This document shows positions 35,140 through 43,390 of a DNA stretch of 64,000 nucleotides, one piece after another. The stretch is from RXIX01 sp003989075. GTDB lineage: Bacteria; Pseudomonadota; Gammaproteobacteria; Competibacterales; Competibacteraceae. Location of the stretch: positions 1 through 64,000 of the forward strand of contig JAKOYN010000171.1 in NCBI GenBank assembly GCA_029780415.1. The letters are read 5' to 3'. Position 1 is the first letter of the stretch; every line of letters begins with the position of its first letter. Below the pieces are notes generated by a model. The model had not been told where the DNA came from. It made no database searches and saw only the letters and a list, made by a program, of their open reading frames with translations. A program made the translations under genes and the position numbers.

Positions 35140-36414
35140 CTACTTTGCAGCGGCCAGCGCCTGCTCCAGATCGATGAGGATATCGTCGATGTGCTCGATG
35201 CCGATCGACAGCCGCACCAGATCCTCGCTGACCCCAGCCCGGGCCAGTTCCGCCGGCGACAACTGCCGGTGCGTGGTGGTCGCCGGGTGGCAGGCCAGCG
35301 ACTTGGCATCGCCGATATTGACCAGCCGGGTCACCAGCTGCAGCGCATCGATGAACCGGGCGCCGGCCTCGCGACCGCCCTGGATGCCAAAGCTGAGCAC
35401 GCTGGAACCACGCCCGCCCATGTACTTGTCCACCAGCGGCTTGGCCGGGCTATCAGCCAGCGCCGGATAATTCACCCAGCTTACCTGGGCGTGATTCTGC
35501 AGGTATTCGGCGACCTTGAGCGCGTTCTCGCAATGCCGGTCCATGCGCACCGGCAGGGTCTCGATGCCCTGCAGGATCAGGAAGCTGTTGAAGGGCGAGA
35601 TCGCCGCGCCGGTATTGCGCAGCGGCACCACCCGTGCCCGGCCAATGAAGGCCGCCGGGCCGAGCGCCTCAACATAGACCACGCCGTGATAGGACGGGTC
35701 CGGCTCGTTCAGGCGGGCAAAGCGTTCCTTGTGCTGATCCCAGGGGAAGCAGCCGGAATCGACGATGATACCGCCGATGCTGGTGCCGTGACCGCCCATG
35801 TACTTGGTCAGGGCATGCACCACGATATCGGCGCCGTGCTCGAAGGGCCGGCACAGATAGGGCGTCGGCACGGTGTTATCGACAATCAGCGGCACGCCGT
35901 GGGCATGGGCGATCTGGGCCAGGGCGCCGAAATCAACCACGTTGGCCGCCGGGTTGCCGATCGATTCGCAGAACACCGCCTTGGTCTTGCCGTCGATCAG
36001 CCGGCCCATGGCCTCGATATCGCGATAGTCGGCAAAGCGCGCCTCGATGCCAAAGCGCGGCAGGGTATGGGCAAACAGGTTGTAGGTGCCGCCGTACAGA
36101 GTCGAGGTGGTGACGATGTTGTCGCCGACTTCGGCAATGGTCATCAGCGTGTAGGTGATGGCCGCCATGCCCGAGGCCACCGCCAGCGCGCCAACCCCGC
36201 CTTCCATGGCCGCGACCCGCTGTTCGAGCACCGCCGTGGTCGGGTTCATGATCCGGGTGTAGATGTTGCCCGGCACCTTCAGATCGAACAGGTCAGCGCC
36301 GTGCTGGGTGTCGTCAAAGGCGTAGGACGTGGTCTGGTAGATGGGTACCGCGACGGCCTTGGTGGTCGCTTCCGGGGTATAGCCGCCGTGGATGGCGATG
36401 GTTTCAATTTTCAT
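35140..36414 (-). CDS. metY: O-acetylhomoserine aminocarboxypropyltransferase/sulfhydrylase
   Basis: The 424-residue PLP enzyme makes homocysteine from O-acetylhomoserine and sulfide. Family features are YGGTYNLF, ESIGNPAANVVDFGAL, the PLP Lys in ALTKYMGGHG and the C-terminal ATTTHRQLSPAELA. Length (424) fits MetY rather than the shorter MetB/MetC. The first 10 bases upstream of ATG 36414 lack a ribosome site and run directly into the HEARO-like element, so the normal leader may have been replaced. It is followed 50 bases later by frmA. Confidence 0.94.
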   Translation of the reverse strand: MKIETIAIHGGYTPEATTKAVAVPIYQTTSYAFDDTQHGADLFDLKVPGNIYTRIMNPTTAVLEQRVAAMEGGVGALAVASGMAAITYTLMTIAEVGDNIVTTSTLYGGTYNLFAHTLPRFGIEARFADYRDIEAMGRLIDGKTKAVFCESIGNPAANVVDFGALAQIAHAHGVPLIVDNTVPTPYLCRPFEHGADIVVHALTKYMGGHGTSIGGIIVDSGCFPWDQHKERFARLNEPDPSYHGVVYVEALGPAAFIGRARVVPLRNTGAAISPFNSFLILQGIETLPVRMDRHCENALKVAEYLQNHAQVSWVNYPALADSPAKPLVDKYMGGRGSSVLSFGIQGGREAGARFIDALQLVTRLVNIGDAKSLACHPATTTHRQLSPAELARAGVSEDLVRLSIGIEHIDDILIDLEQALAAAK

Positions 36415-36424
36415 CGGATGTTGC

Positions 36425-36830
36425 GCGAGATACTCCGTCCTTTAGGGCGGGGAGGGATAGCGCGGAACGCGAAGCGTTCCCCTCTTCTCGCTCTCCTGTT
36501 AGGTCAGCTATCAGAGTTGAATGGGTGCAGGCTTTCCACCTGCCGGGTCGTGAGACTCTGCCCCGTAAAGGGCCTAGTGACGGAAGCCTTGCGGCTTCGC
36601 TCCCCTCGCCAATGTTGCGTAGCGGCATTACGCCCCAATCCGTTTCGTGCTTACCCTATGCGTGTCTGCAACCAGGGCTTCTAGAGCTTGGGACTGAGGA
36701 AGCATCCCAAGGTAGGTCTTGAACCTCTACGCAACGTAGCCCCTTTCAACATCCCGGTTAGGCAGGCTTAGGCTGGTCAACCGAGCCTGTTTTCACAAGC
36801 TCCCGCCTTCAGGCGGGGGTAGTTGACTGT
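36425..36830 (+). mobile_element. IS200/IS605-type element reduced to a HEARO/omega-RNA-like structured RNA
   Basis: A 406-base non-coding unit has a hairpin at each end: CTCCGTCC-TTTA-GGGCGGGGAG on the left and CCCGCC-TTCA-GGCGGG (36802-36817) on the right. Internal pairing is extensive: GGAACGC/GCGTTCC (36464-36480), a hairpin at 36585-36598, CTTGGGA/TCCCAAG (36687-36711), a long-range 9-bp stem GTTGCGTAG/CTACGCAAC (36614-36622 with 36727-36735) and outer GTTGAA/TTCAAC. The central blocks GTGAGACTCTGCCCC and CTAGTGACGGAAGCC resemble, from memory, HEARO/IscB omega-RNA scaffolds. No IscB or TnpB frame is present. Strand is inferred from that resemblance. Confidence 0.65.
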
Positions 36831-36881
36831 GCGGATTCCAGCGGTTGCGGGGGAGACACACGCAAAGTCTGGACGCGAGCC

Positions 36882-37385
36882 TTAGCCCATGTCCAGTAGG
36901 CGCACGCCATGGGCCAATCCCTGCAACAGCAGCCAGGCATAGCCGGCCGCCAGCAGGTCATCGAACATGATGCCAAAGCCGCCGCCAATGCGCTGATCGG
37001 CGCGGCGAATCGGCCAGGGCTTGAGAATATCGAACAGCCGAAACAGCGCGAAACCGATGACGATCCACAGCCAGCCCGGCGGCGCAGCGATCATGGTCAC
37101 GAAATAGCCAATCACTTCATCCCAGACGATCGCCGGGTGATCATGCACCCCCAGGTCGCGGGCGGCGCGGTCGCAGATCCAGATGCCAAGCACGAAGCCG
37201 GCGCCGGTCAGCAGCAGGTAAATCCACAGCGGCAACGGCTGCATCAGCAGATAGAGCGGGATCGCCGCCAGCGTGCCAAACGTGCCGGGCGCTTTTGGCG
37301 CACAACCGGACCCAAAGCCGAGGGCGAGAAAATGCACCGGGTCGCGGAAAACCCGTGCGCAAGGCCGTTCAGTTGAAATGGTCAT
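36882..37385 (-). CDS. pgpA: Phosphatidylglycerophosphatase A
   Basis: The 167-residue inner-membrane enzyme dephosphorylates phosphatidylglycerophosphate. PgpA features include GFGSGCAPKAPGTFGTLAAI, the metal-binding WDEVIGYFVTM and RLFDILKPWPI. Three to four hydrophobic helices are visible. ATG 37385 overlaps the end of thiL by 17 bases, the usual thiL-pgpA arrangement; the longer frame from 37556 is an antisense-quality extension through thiL. Confidence 0.94.
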   Translation of the reverse strand: MTISTERPCARVFRDPVHFLALGFGSGCAPKAPGTFGTLAAIPLYLLMQPLPLWIYLLLTGAGFVLGIWICDRAARDLGVHDHPAIVWDEVIGYFVTMIAAPPGWLWIVIGFALFRLFDILKPWPIRRADQRIGGGFGIMFDDLLAAGYAWLLLQGLAHGVRLLDMG

Positions 37386-38361
37386 AACCGCCTCGCTGCA
37401 GAGGAAAAGTGTGGCCATCGGCGCGCAGCAGGTGCAAACCCGGCTGCGCCGTAATGACGCCCAGGCGCGTGCAGCGGCATTCCCAGTCCGCTGCCACCCG
37501 TTCCAGTTGCGCCACCCGGTCCGGCGGCACGCTAAAGCACAGCTCGTAATCGTCACCGCCGGCCAGCGCCAGGGTCAGCGCCACATCGCGATCCGCCTGC
37601 GCCAGCAGGGCCGGCGACAACGGCAACTGGTCCACCACCAGGCGCGCGCCGACGCCACTGCGCCTGAGCACATGCCCCAGATCCTGCGCCAGCCCATCCG
37701 AGACATCGATAGCGGCACTGGCAATGCCGCGCAGGGCCAGCCCCTGGGCCATGCGTGGCTCCGGGCGTTCCAGCCGCTGCTGGATAAAGGCGCGATGCTC
37801 AGCCGCGACCGTCGCCGTGCCCAAGGCCGCCGCCAACGCCAATCCGGCATCGCCGGGCGTGCCGGTGACATACAGCACATCGCCCGGTCGGGCGCCATCA
37901 CGACGCAGGGCCTGTCCCGGCGGCACAAAGCCATGGGCCTGAATCGAGATCACCGGGCCTGGGCCATGGGTGGTGTCGCCCCCCACCAGTTGCACGCCAT
38001 ACCGATCCGCCAGCGCAAACAGACCCTGGCAAAAGCGCGCCAGCCACAGGGCATCGGCTCTGGGCAGGGTCAAACCCAGCGTGATCCAGGCCGGCGTCGC
38101 GCCCATCGCCGCCAGATCGCTCAGATTCACCGCCAGCGCCTTGTGGCCCAGCCCTTGCGGATCGGTATCGGCGAAAAAATGCACATCGGCAACCAGCGTA
38201 TCCAGGGTCACCACCAGGTGCTGATCCGCCGCCGGCAGCAGCAGTGCACCGTCATCGCCGATGCCCAGTACCACGTCGGGTCTCTGGCGGCCCTGCGCGG
38301 CGAAATAGCGCTCAATCAGGGTGAATTCGGATGCAGTGGGTTCAGGAGGGATATTGGACAT
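37369..38361 (-). CDS. thiL: Thiamine-monophosphate kinase
   Basis: The 330-residue ATP-dependent kinase makes thiamine pyrophosphate from thiamine monophosphate. It shows GIGDDGALL (metal/ATP-binding), HFFADTDPQGLGHKALAVN, LSDLAAMGATPAW and AAIDVSDGLAQDLGH. Length is normal. It overlaps pgpA downstream by 17 bases and the small membrane-protein gene upstream by 20 bases, so the three are translationally coupled. No thiamine riboswitch is visible ahead of it. Confidence 0.96.
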   Translation of the reverse strand: MSNIPPEPTASEFTLIERYFAAQGRQRPDVVLGIGDDGALLLPAADQHLVVTLDTLVADVHFFADTDPQGLGHKALAVNLSDLAAMGATPAWITLGLTLPRADALWLARFCQGLFALADRYGVQLVGGDTTHGPGPVISIQAHGFVPPGQALRRDGARPGDVLYVTGTPGDAGLALAAALGTATVAAEHRAFIQQRLERPEPRMAQGLALRGIASAAIDVSDGLAQDLGHVLRRSGVGARLVVDQLPLSPALLAQADRDVALTLALAGGDDYELCFSVPPDRVAQLERVAADWECRCTRLGVITAQPGLHLLRADGHTFPLQRGGYDHFN

Positions 38362-38731
38362 CGCGCCGCGCGCTGGAAATGGTCACGGTAAAACCGGCGA
38401 TCACGTCGATCAAGGTCATGGCCACGATCAGGAAAAAGGTCATGTTGGCCATGCGCGGCAGCACCAGCAGTTCAATCAGGGCTACGATGAACACCACCAG
38501 CGACAGCACATGGTTGAGAATGGCGGCAGTGGAACTGCTGGTCGCGCGGTAGATTTCAATACACAGCAGGAACAGGCTGATCACCAGCAATAGATCACCC
38601 CCCTGGAATGGCAGGCCGTAGCCGGACAGCAGCGGCAACTGGAACTGCACCGCGACCAGCCAGCCCGGCGCCAACAGCGCCAGACCGGTATAGAGGGCAA
38701 CCACAAAGACAAGCAGGGGCACACTGGCCAT
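38342..38731 (-). CDS. Small four-helix membrane protein
   Basis: The 129-residue protein contains about four hydrophobic helices and short loops, with a helix containing SFLLC-like residues and a C-terminus SSARRDVQYPS on the cytoplasmic side. ATG 38731 is preceded by GGGAGAG; a longer frame from 38848 would add a non-hydrophobic extension into fabB and is rejected. It overlaps thiL by 20 bases and follows fabB by 64 bases. I do not recognise a domain with known function. Confidence 0.75.
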   Translation of the reverse strand: MASVPLLVFVVALYTGLALLAPGWLVAVQFQLPLLSGYGLPFQGGDLLLVISLFLLCIEIYRATSSSTAAILNHVLSLVVFIVALIELLVLPRMANMTFFLIVAMTLIDVIAGFTVTISSARRDVQYPS

Positions 38732-38795
38732 GGCGAGACTCTCCCGGCAAACAAAGAGGCCGCCCACCGGCGGCCCCGGAACGCGCGGCATGTCC

Positions 38796-40013
38796 TCAGT
38801 CGGCGAAGCGCCGCAGCACCAGCGTGGCGTTGGTGCCACCAAAGCCAAAGCTGTTGGACATCACCACCTTCAGGTCGGCGTTATCAACCCGCTCGCGTAC
38901 AATCGGCATGTCTTCGGCCACCGGATCGAGGGTCTCGATATTGGCCGAGGCGGCGATGAAGCGATTATCCATCATCAGCAGCGAATAGATCGCCTCGTGT
39001 ACACCTGCGGCGCCGAGCGCGTGGCCGGTCAGTGACTTGGTGGCGCTGATCGGCGGCACCTTGGCACCAAACACTTCGCGGATCGCCTCCAGTTCCTTGA
39101 CATCGCCCACCGGCGTGCTGGTGCCGTGGGTGTTGATGTAGTCGATCGGCTCCTCGACGCCCTCCAGCGCCTGACGCATGCAGCGCATCGCGCCTTCGCC
39201 GGAAGGCTGCACCATGTCATAACCGTCCGAGGTAGCGCCATAGCCGATCAGTTCGGCGTAGATGCGCGCACCGCGCCGGCGGGCATGCTCAAGCTCTTCC
39301 AGCACCACCACGCCACCGCCACCGGAAATGACGAAGCCATCGCGCTTGGCGTCATAGGGCCGCGAAGCAATCTGCGGCGTGGCGTTGTACTGGGTGGACA
39401 GCGCGCCCATGGCGTCGAACAGGTGGGTCAGGCTCCAGTGCACTTCTTCGCCGCCGCCGGCGAAGACGATGTCCTGCTTGTTCCACTGGATCAGCTCGGC
39501 GCCATGGCCGATGCAATGGGCGCTGGTGGCACAGGCGGAACTGAGGCTGTAGTTGACGCCCTTGATCTTGAACGGTGTCGCCAGGCAGGCCGAAGTGGTG
39601 CTGCTCATGGTGCGCGGCACCATGTACGGCCCGACCCGCTTCAGACCCTTGTTGCGCAGCAGGTCGGCGGCTTCGACCATATGCCGTGGACTGCCGCCAC
39701 CGGTGCCGGTGATCAGCCCGGCGCGCGGATTGGAGACCATCTCCTCCGGCAACTGGGCGTCGGCAATAGCCTCGCGCATGGCGATGTAGTTGAACGCTGC
39801 TGCGTCGCCCATGAAGCGCAGGATCTTGCGATCAATCGCCGCTGCCAGATCAACGCGCAACGGACCGCGCACATGCGAGCGCAGCCCCATTTCCTGGTAA
39901 TCCGGAGCGAATTCCAGGCCGCTGCGACCCTGCCGCAATGATTCCAAGACTTCCCAGCGATCGTTGCCAATGCTGGATACGATACCGATACCGGTGATAA
40001 CCACCCGTCTCAT
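38796..40013 (-). CDS. fabB: Beta-ketoacyl-ACP synthase I
   Basis: The 405-residue condensing enzyme elongates unsaturated fatty acids. Catalytic residues are Cys in SSACATSAHC (about residue 163), His in NTHGTSTPVGD, Lys/His in SATKSLTGHALGAAG. It lies 11 bases downstream of fabA, the standard partner making cis-3-decenoyl-ACP, so anaerobic-type unsaturated fatty acid synthesis is present. ATG 40013 (MRRVVITGIGI) has GAGGA upstream; a start at 40028 is less likely. Confidence 0.97.
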   Translation of the reverse strand: MRRVVITGIGIVSSIGNDRWEVLESLRQGRSGLEFAPDYQEMGLRSHVRGPLRVDLAAAIDRKILRFMGDAAAFNYIAMREAIADAQLPEEMVSNPRAGLITGTGGGSPRHMVEAADLLRNKGLKRVGPYMVPRTMSSTTSACLATPFKIKGVNYSLSSACATSAHCIGHGAELIQWNKQDIVFAGGGEEVHWSLTHLFDAMGALSTQYNATPQIASRPYDAKRDGFVISGGGGVVVLEELEHARRRGARIYAELIGYGATSDGYDMVQPSGEGAMRCMRQALEGVEEPIDYINTHGTSTPVGDVKELEAIREVFGAKVPPISATKSLTGHALGAAGVHEAIYSLLMMDNRFIAASANIETLDPVAEDMPIVRERVDNADLKVVMSNSFGFGGTNATLVLRRFAD

Positions 40014-40024
40014 GATTGCCGTCC

Positions 40025-40540
40025 TCAAAAACCGTCGGTCGAAGTGAACAAGCCGACCCGCAGGTCCTTGCCGGTGTAAATGGTCCGGCCGTCAACCTCC
40101 AGGGTGGCGTCGGCGATGCCCATGACCAGTTTACGCAAGATCACCCGCTTCATGTGAATGTGATAGGTCAGCTTGCGTGCTTCGGGACGCACCTGACCGG
40201 TAAATTTCACCTCGCCGCAGCCCAGCGCACGGCCGCGCCCCGGCCCCCCCATCCAGCCGAGAAAGAAGCCGACCAGTTGCCACATGGCATCCAGACCCAG
40301 GCAGCCGGGCATCACCGGGTCGCCGATGAAATGGCAGCCGAAAAACCACAGGTCGGGGTGGATATCCAGTTCGGCGACGATCTCGCCCTTGCCGTACTGG
40401 CCACCTTCGGCCGCGATATGGACGATGCGATCCATCATCAGCATGTTCGGCAGCGGCAACTGCGCATTGCCGGGACCAAACAGCTCGCCGCGCGCGCAGG
40501 CAAGCAATTCTTCCCGGGTATAGCTGGATTGTTTATTCAC
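40025..40540 (-). CDS. fabA: Beta-hydroxydecanoyl-ACP dehydratase/isomerase
   Basis: The 171-residue bifunctional hot-dog enzyme dehydrates 3-hydroxydecanoyl-ACP and isomerises the product to cis-3. The catalytic His and Asp are in GCHFIGDPVMPGCLGLDAMW, the FabA signature. It is the first gene of fabA-fabB. Confidence 0.97.
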   Translation of the reverse strand: MNKQSSYTREELLACARGELFGPGNAQLPLPNMLMMDRIVHIAAEGGQYGKGEIVAELDIHPDLWFFGCHFIGDPVMPGCLGLDAMWQLVGFFLGWMGGPGRGRALGCGEVKFTGQVRPEARKLTYHIHMKRVILRKLVMGIADATLEVDGRTIYTGKDLRVGLFTSTDGF

Positions 40541-40613
40541 GAGCGTGATGATCCTCTGGTGACAGGCGGCGATTACGGCCAGCGGCGTACCGCAACCGGA
40601 GTGAAGCCGCGTG

Positions 40614-40619
40614 ATTATA
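40614..40619 (-). promoter_or_regulatory. Candidate -10 box of the fabA promoter
   Basis: Read leftward, a perfect TATAAT lies 74 bases before the fabA ATG. The region 17 bases upstream does not match TTGACA well, so an activator or extended -10 may be involved. Confidence 0.35.
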
Positions 40620-40657
40620 GGAATTTTCCGGCATGGATGCAGATTACGGCGCGCGGC

Positions 40658-40700
40658 GCCTGCGACAGGCTCAAGGTTAAAGATTCAAGGCTAAAGGCTC
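40658..40700. repeat. Degenerate REP-like plus AAGGCTAAAGG repeat
   Basis: GCGACAGGCTCAAGG is a decayed copy of the REP-like unit. It is followed by TCAAGGCTAAAGGCT, whose reverse complement recurs in the inverted repeat at 47128-47179. It is located between fabA and plsY. Confidence 0.45.
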
Positions 40701-40739
40701 ATGCTTTTTTGACCTGTCACCCAGCACCGGGCGCGCAGA

Positions 40740-41342
40740 TCAGCCCTCTGGCCGATCGGTGCCGATCCTGTCCTCGGTGCCGGCGCGCAATTGCTGGATG
40801 TTGGAGCGGTGCCGCCAGACCAGCAGCAGCACCATCACCAGGATGGTCACGCCATAGACCCACGGCACACCCAGCAGCGTTGCATATATTGGAGTCAGCG
40901 CCGCAGCGGTCAGCGCTGCCAGCGAGGAAATGCGCAGGCCAAAGGCGATCGCCAGCCAGGTGACCAGCGCCGCCAGCGCCACCGGCCAGGACAAACCGAG
41001 AATCACGCCAAAGGCCGTCGCCACGCCCTTGCCACCCTCGAACGCAAAAAACACCGGATACAGATGGCCAAGAAACGCCGCCAGACCGGTCAGCGCCAGA
41101 CCGGCCTCGTCCAGACCGGCCAGTTGCGCCAGCAGCACCGGTAGCACACCCTTAATAAAATCACCGGCCAGGGTAATGGCAGCGGCCTTCTTGCCGCCAA
41201 AGCGCAGCACATTGGTCGCGCCGGGATTACGCGAACCCTCGCTGCGCGGGTCGGGCAGACCCATCGCCCGACACACCAGGATCGCGGTGGAAATGGAGCC
41301 GGCCAGATAGCCAAGCACAACAAAAAGCACGGTCATGAACAT
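40740..41342 (-). CDS. plsY: Acyl-phosphate glycerol-3-phosphate acyltransferase
   Basis: The 200-residue inner-membrane enzyme transfers an acyl chain from acyl-phosphate to glycerol-3-phosphate, starting phospholipid synthesis. Motifs are GSRNPGATNVLR (motif 1), a Gly-rich FEGGKGVATA (motif 2) and the C-terminal WRHRSNIQQLRAGTE. About five helices are visible. ATG 41342 or 41336 are both possible. It is divergent from folB, as in pseudomonads. Confidence 0.95.
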   Translation of the reverse strand: MFMTVLFVVLGYLAGSISTAILVCRAMGLPDPRSEGSRNPGATNVLRFGGKKAAAITLAGDFIKGVLPVLLAQLAGLDEAGLALTGLAAFLGHLYPVFFAFEGGKGVATAFGVILGLSWPVALAALVTWLAIAFGLRISSLAALTAAALTPIYATLLGVPWVYGVTILVMVLLLVWRHRSNIQQLRAGTEDRIGTDRPEG

Positions 41343-41489
41343 GGAGTATCGCCACCAGGCAAAAACTGTGGGGGATCAGAATTGCTGACTGCCGAAGTGT
41401 ATCACGCGCCCATGGCCAACCGGCGCGGCACACAGGCGGCCCAACACAGCGGTTTTAGGCTAAGATAGGCCACCGCTCGGAGCTTGGCC

Positions 41490-41846
41490 ATGGACATCAT
41501 TTTCATTCGCGAACTGCGTGTCGAAGCGCTCATCGGCGTTCATCCCTGGGAACGCCAGATTCGCCAGACGCTGCTCCTGGATCTGGAGCTGGGCACCGAC
41601 ATCCGCCCGGCGGCGGCCAGCGACCAGCTCGCCGATACCCTCGATTACCAGGCCATCACCCGGCGCATTGCTGAGCTGGCCCTGGCCAGCCACTTCGCAC
41701 TGATCGAGGCCCTGGGCGAACTGCTCGCCGAGCGGATTCACGCCGAATTCGCCGTGCCCTGGCTGCGGCTGCGCCTGAGCAAGCCCGGCGCGCTGGATGC
41801 GGCAGCCATGGTCGGCATTGTTATCGAACGCGGGCACCGCGACTAG
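41490..41846 (+). CDS. folB: Dihydroneopterin aldolase
   Basis: The 118-residue enzyme cleaves (or epimerises) dihydroneopterin in folate synthesis. Conserved sites are the Glu in GVHPWERQIRQ (substrate binding) and Lys in LRLSKPGAL (catalytic). ATG 41490 follows CGGAG by 7 bases; TTG 41484 is less likely. It is 4 bases from the folK paralogue, the enzyme for the next step. Confidence 0.94.
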   Translation: MDIIFIRELRVEALIGVHPWERQIRQTLLLDLELGTDIRPAAASDQLADTLDYQAITRRIAELALASHFALIEALGELLAERIHAEFAVPWLRLRLSKPGALDAAAMVGIVIERGHRD

Positions 41847-41850
41847 CGCC

Positions 41851-42342
41851 ATGGCCCGGGTCTATATCGGTATCGGCAGCAACATCGAACCGCGCCGGCA
41901 TATTCGCGTCGGACTGCGGCAATTGCGCCGGCGCTTTGGCTCCCTGACCCTGTCCACCGTTTACGCCAATCCACCGGTGGGTTTTCATGGCGCAGATTTT
42001 CTCAACCTGGTGGTCGGCTTTGACACCGGGCTTTCGGTGCGCGCGGTGCTGAATCAACTGCATGCGATCGAGGCCACGCACCGTTATCACGGCGAGGGCC
42101 GCCGCTTCGCCCCGCGCGCGCTGGATCTGGACCTGCTGCTTTACGACGAACTGGTACTGCACGAACCACAGCTGCATATTCCACGCGCCGAGATCCTGCG
42201 CTATGCCTTCGTGCTGTGCCCACTGGCTGAGGTGGCCGGTGAGCGGCGCCATCCCCAGCTCGGCCGTACCTTTGCCGAACTGTGGGCGGCCTTTGACCGG
42301 ACCCACACCCGGCTGACGCCGGTGGCACTGGACATGGATTAG
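41851..42342 (+). CDS. FolK paralogue (hydroxymethyldihydropterin pyrophosphokinase)
   Basis: The 163-residue protein has the HPPK fold: YIGIGSNIEPRRH, YANPPVGFHGADFLN and APRALDLDLLLYDE with the metal-binding Asp pair. It lacks the RWGPRTLDLD form seen in the second folK at 59181; the region reads RRFAPRALDLD, missing the Trp and Gly. It may still make the folate precursor or act on another pterin. It is linked to folB. The stop TAG is inside the 5-bp target duplication of MITE copy 2. Confidence 0.85.
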   Translation: MARVYIGIGSNIEPRRHIRVGLRQLRRRFGSLTLSTVYANPPVGFHGADFLNLVVGFDTGLSVRAVLNQLHAIEATHRYHGEGRRFAPRALDLDLLLYDELVLHEPQLHIPRAEILRYAFVLCPLAEVAGERRHPQLGRTFAELWAAFDRTHTRLTPVALDMD

Positions 42343-42345
42343 TAG

Positions 42346-42460
42346 CGGGACTTGCGCTTTTCGTCATTCCCGCGTATGCGGGAATCCAGTCGCTTGTTGA
42401 AAAGAATGGATACCTGCTTTCGCGGGTATGACGGAAAAAGTCAGGTAAGTGAAAGTCCTG
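42346..42460. mobile_element. 115-bp MITE, copy 2
   Basis: The same element as at 11958-12072, 109 of 115 bases identical, with terminal repeats CGGGACTTGCGCTT and, read inward from the right, CAGGACTTTCACTT. It is flanked by perfect AGTAG duplications (42341-42345 and 42461-42465). The left duplication overlaps the folK paralogue stop codon, so insertion at the gene's end left its reading frame intact. Confidence 0.85.
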
Positions 42461-42482
42461 AGTAGATTAAAAGCATCGCCCG

Positions 42483-43187
42483 CTACAGGCGGCTCCACTG
42501 CGCGCGGCGCTGTTCGCGCAGGCGCGGCACCATCACCGCCACCAGCAGCACCGTCACCAGCAGCACCACGCCCAGCATCAGGCGACTGCTATCGCTGTCA
42601 TAGCGCAGGGCACGGTTTTCCTGCTGCACCACCTGCAAATCGCGCTCCAGCGCCACGACCTGCTCCTGCAACACCCGATTGCGCTCGTCGATAGCCACGG
42701 TATCGGCGGCAACCTTGCGGTACTGGGCGAGTTGCTGGCGCAGGCGCAGCGCTTCCTCATACAACTGCGGGTAACTGAGACTGTCGCTGCCCGGCCGGGC
42801 GACGACTTCGTCCATATGCTGCTTGAGCTCGCTGTGCCGGGCCTGCAGGCGCTCAAGCTCCTCACGGACGCCGGCCAACTGCTCGCGGCTGCTGGGCGTA
42901 TCGGTCAACTGCTCGCTGGGCAGCCAGCCGCGCACGCCGGTACTGGAGCGCACCTGGGTATAGCCGCGCGCCGCATCGACCTTGAGAATATCCACCGCGG
43001 CACCGTTGCGCACCGAGCCGATCACCTTGTAACGCTCGGAAGCACCCGCGCGCAGCGGCACCTCCATCTGGTCACTGACATAGGCCGTAGTCTTTTGTGG
43101 CGCGACCGGTGCCGGGCCCTGTGCCCAGGCAGGTAGGATCACGCACAGCAACAAAACCAGTAAAATCGGATGGATAAATTTGTTCAT
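42483..43187 (-). CDS. TIGR04211 (YgiM-like) SH3 domain protein
   Basis: The 234-residue protein has a signal peptide ending in PAWAQG (about residue 23), a bacterial SH3 domain (about 36-95, with PLRAGASERYKVIG and GWLPSEQLTD), a coiled coil (about 100-195) and one C-terminal transmembrane helix (about 200-220) followed by Arg-rich residues. That order is the YgiM pattern: periplasmic with a membrane anchor. Its role is unproven but relatives are linked to envelope or cell division genes. It is divergent from the MidA gene. Confidence 0.9.
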   Translation of the reverse strand: MNKFIHPILLVLLLCVILPAWAQGPAPVAPQKTTAYVSDQMEVPLRAGASERYKVIGSVRNGAAVDILKVDAARGYTQVRSSTGVRGWLPSEQLTDTPSSREQLAGVREELERLQARHSELKQHMDEVVARPGSDSLSYPQLYEEALRLRQQLAQYRKVAADTVAIDERNRVLQEQVVALERDLQVVQQENRALRYDSDSSRLMLGVVLLVTVLLVAVMVPRLREQRRAQWSRL

Positions 43188-43390
43188 GAAAGACAGCGAT
43201 CAGGGAAATGGGGCGAAGTGCGGGCATTGGCGGGCAACGATTCTAGCCGGTTTGCCGCGCCTATCGATATCCATGCATCGTTAAAATTCACCAAAATACG
43301 CAAAATAGCCGTGCGCGCGACTGCCGGCCTACCCGGCGCCAATCGCGCCCGTGCCCTTTCCATCTGCCACCGGACCCGTGACCCAAGCCG

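Noticed and set aside
36404..36628. Minus-strand frame across the HEARO-like element
   Set aside because: It only translates the structured RNA and its terminal hairpin; no ribosome site or domain.
36415..36881. SAM riboswitch upstream of metY
   Set aside because: No SAM-I/SAM-II core sequence; the region is the IS200/IS605-like element.
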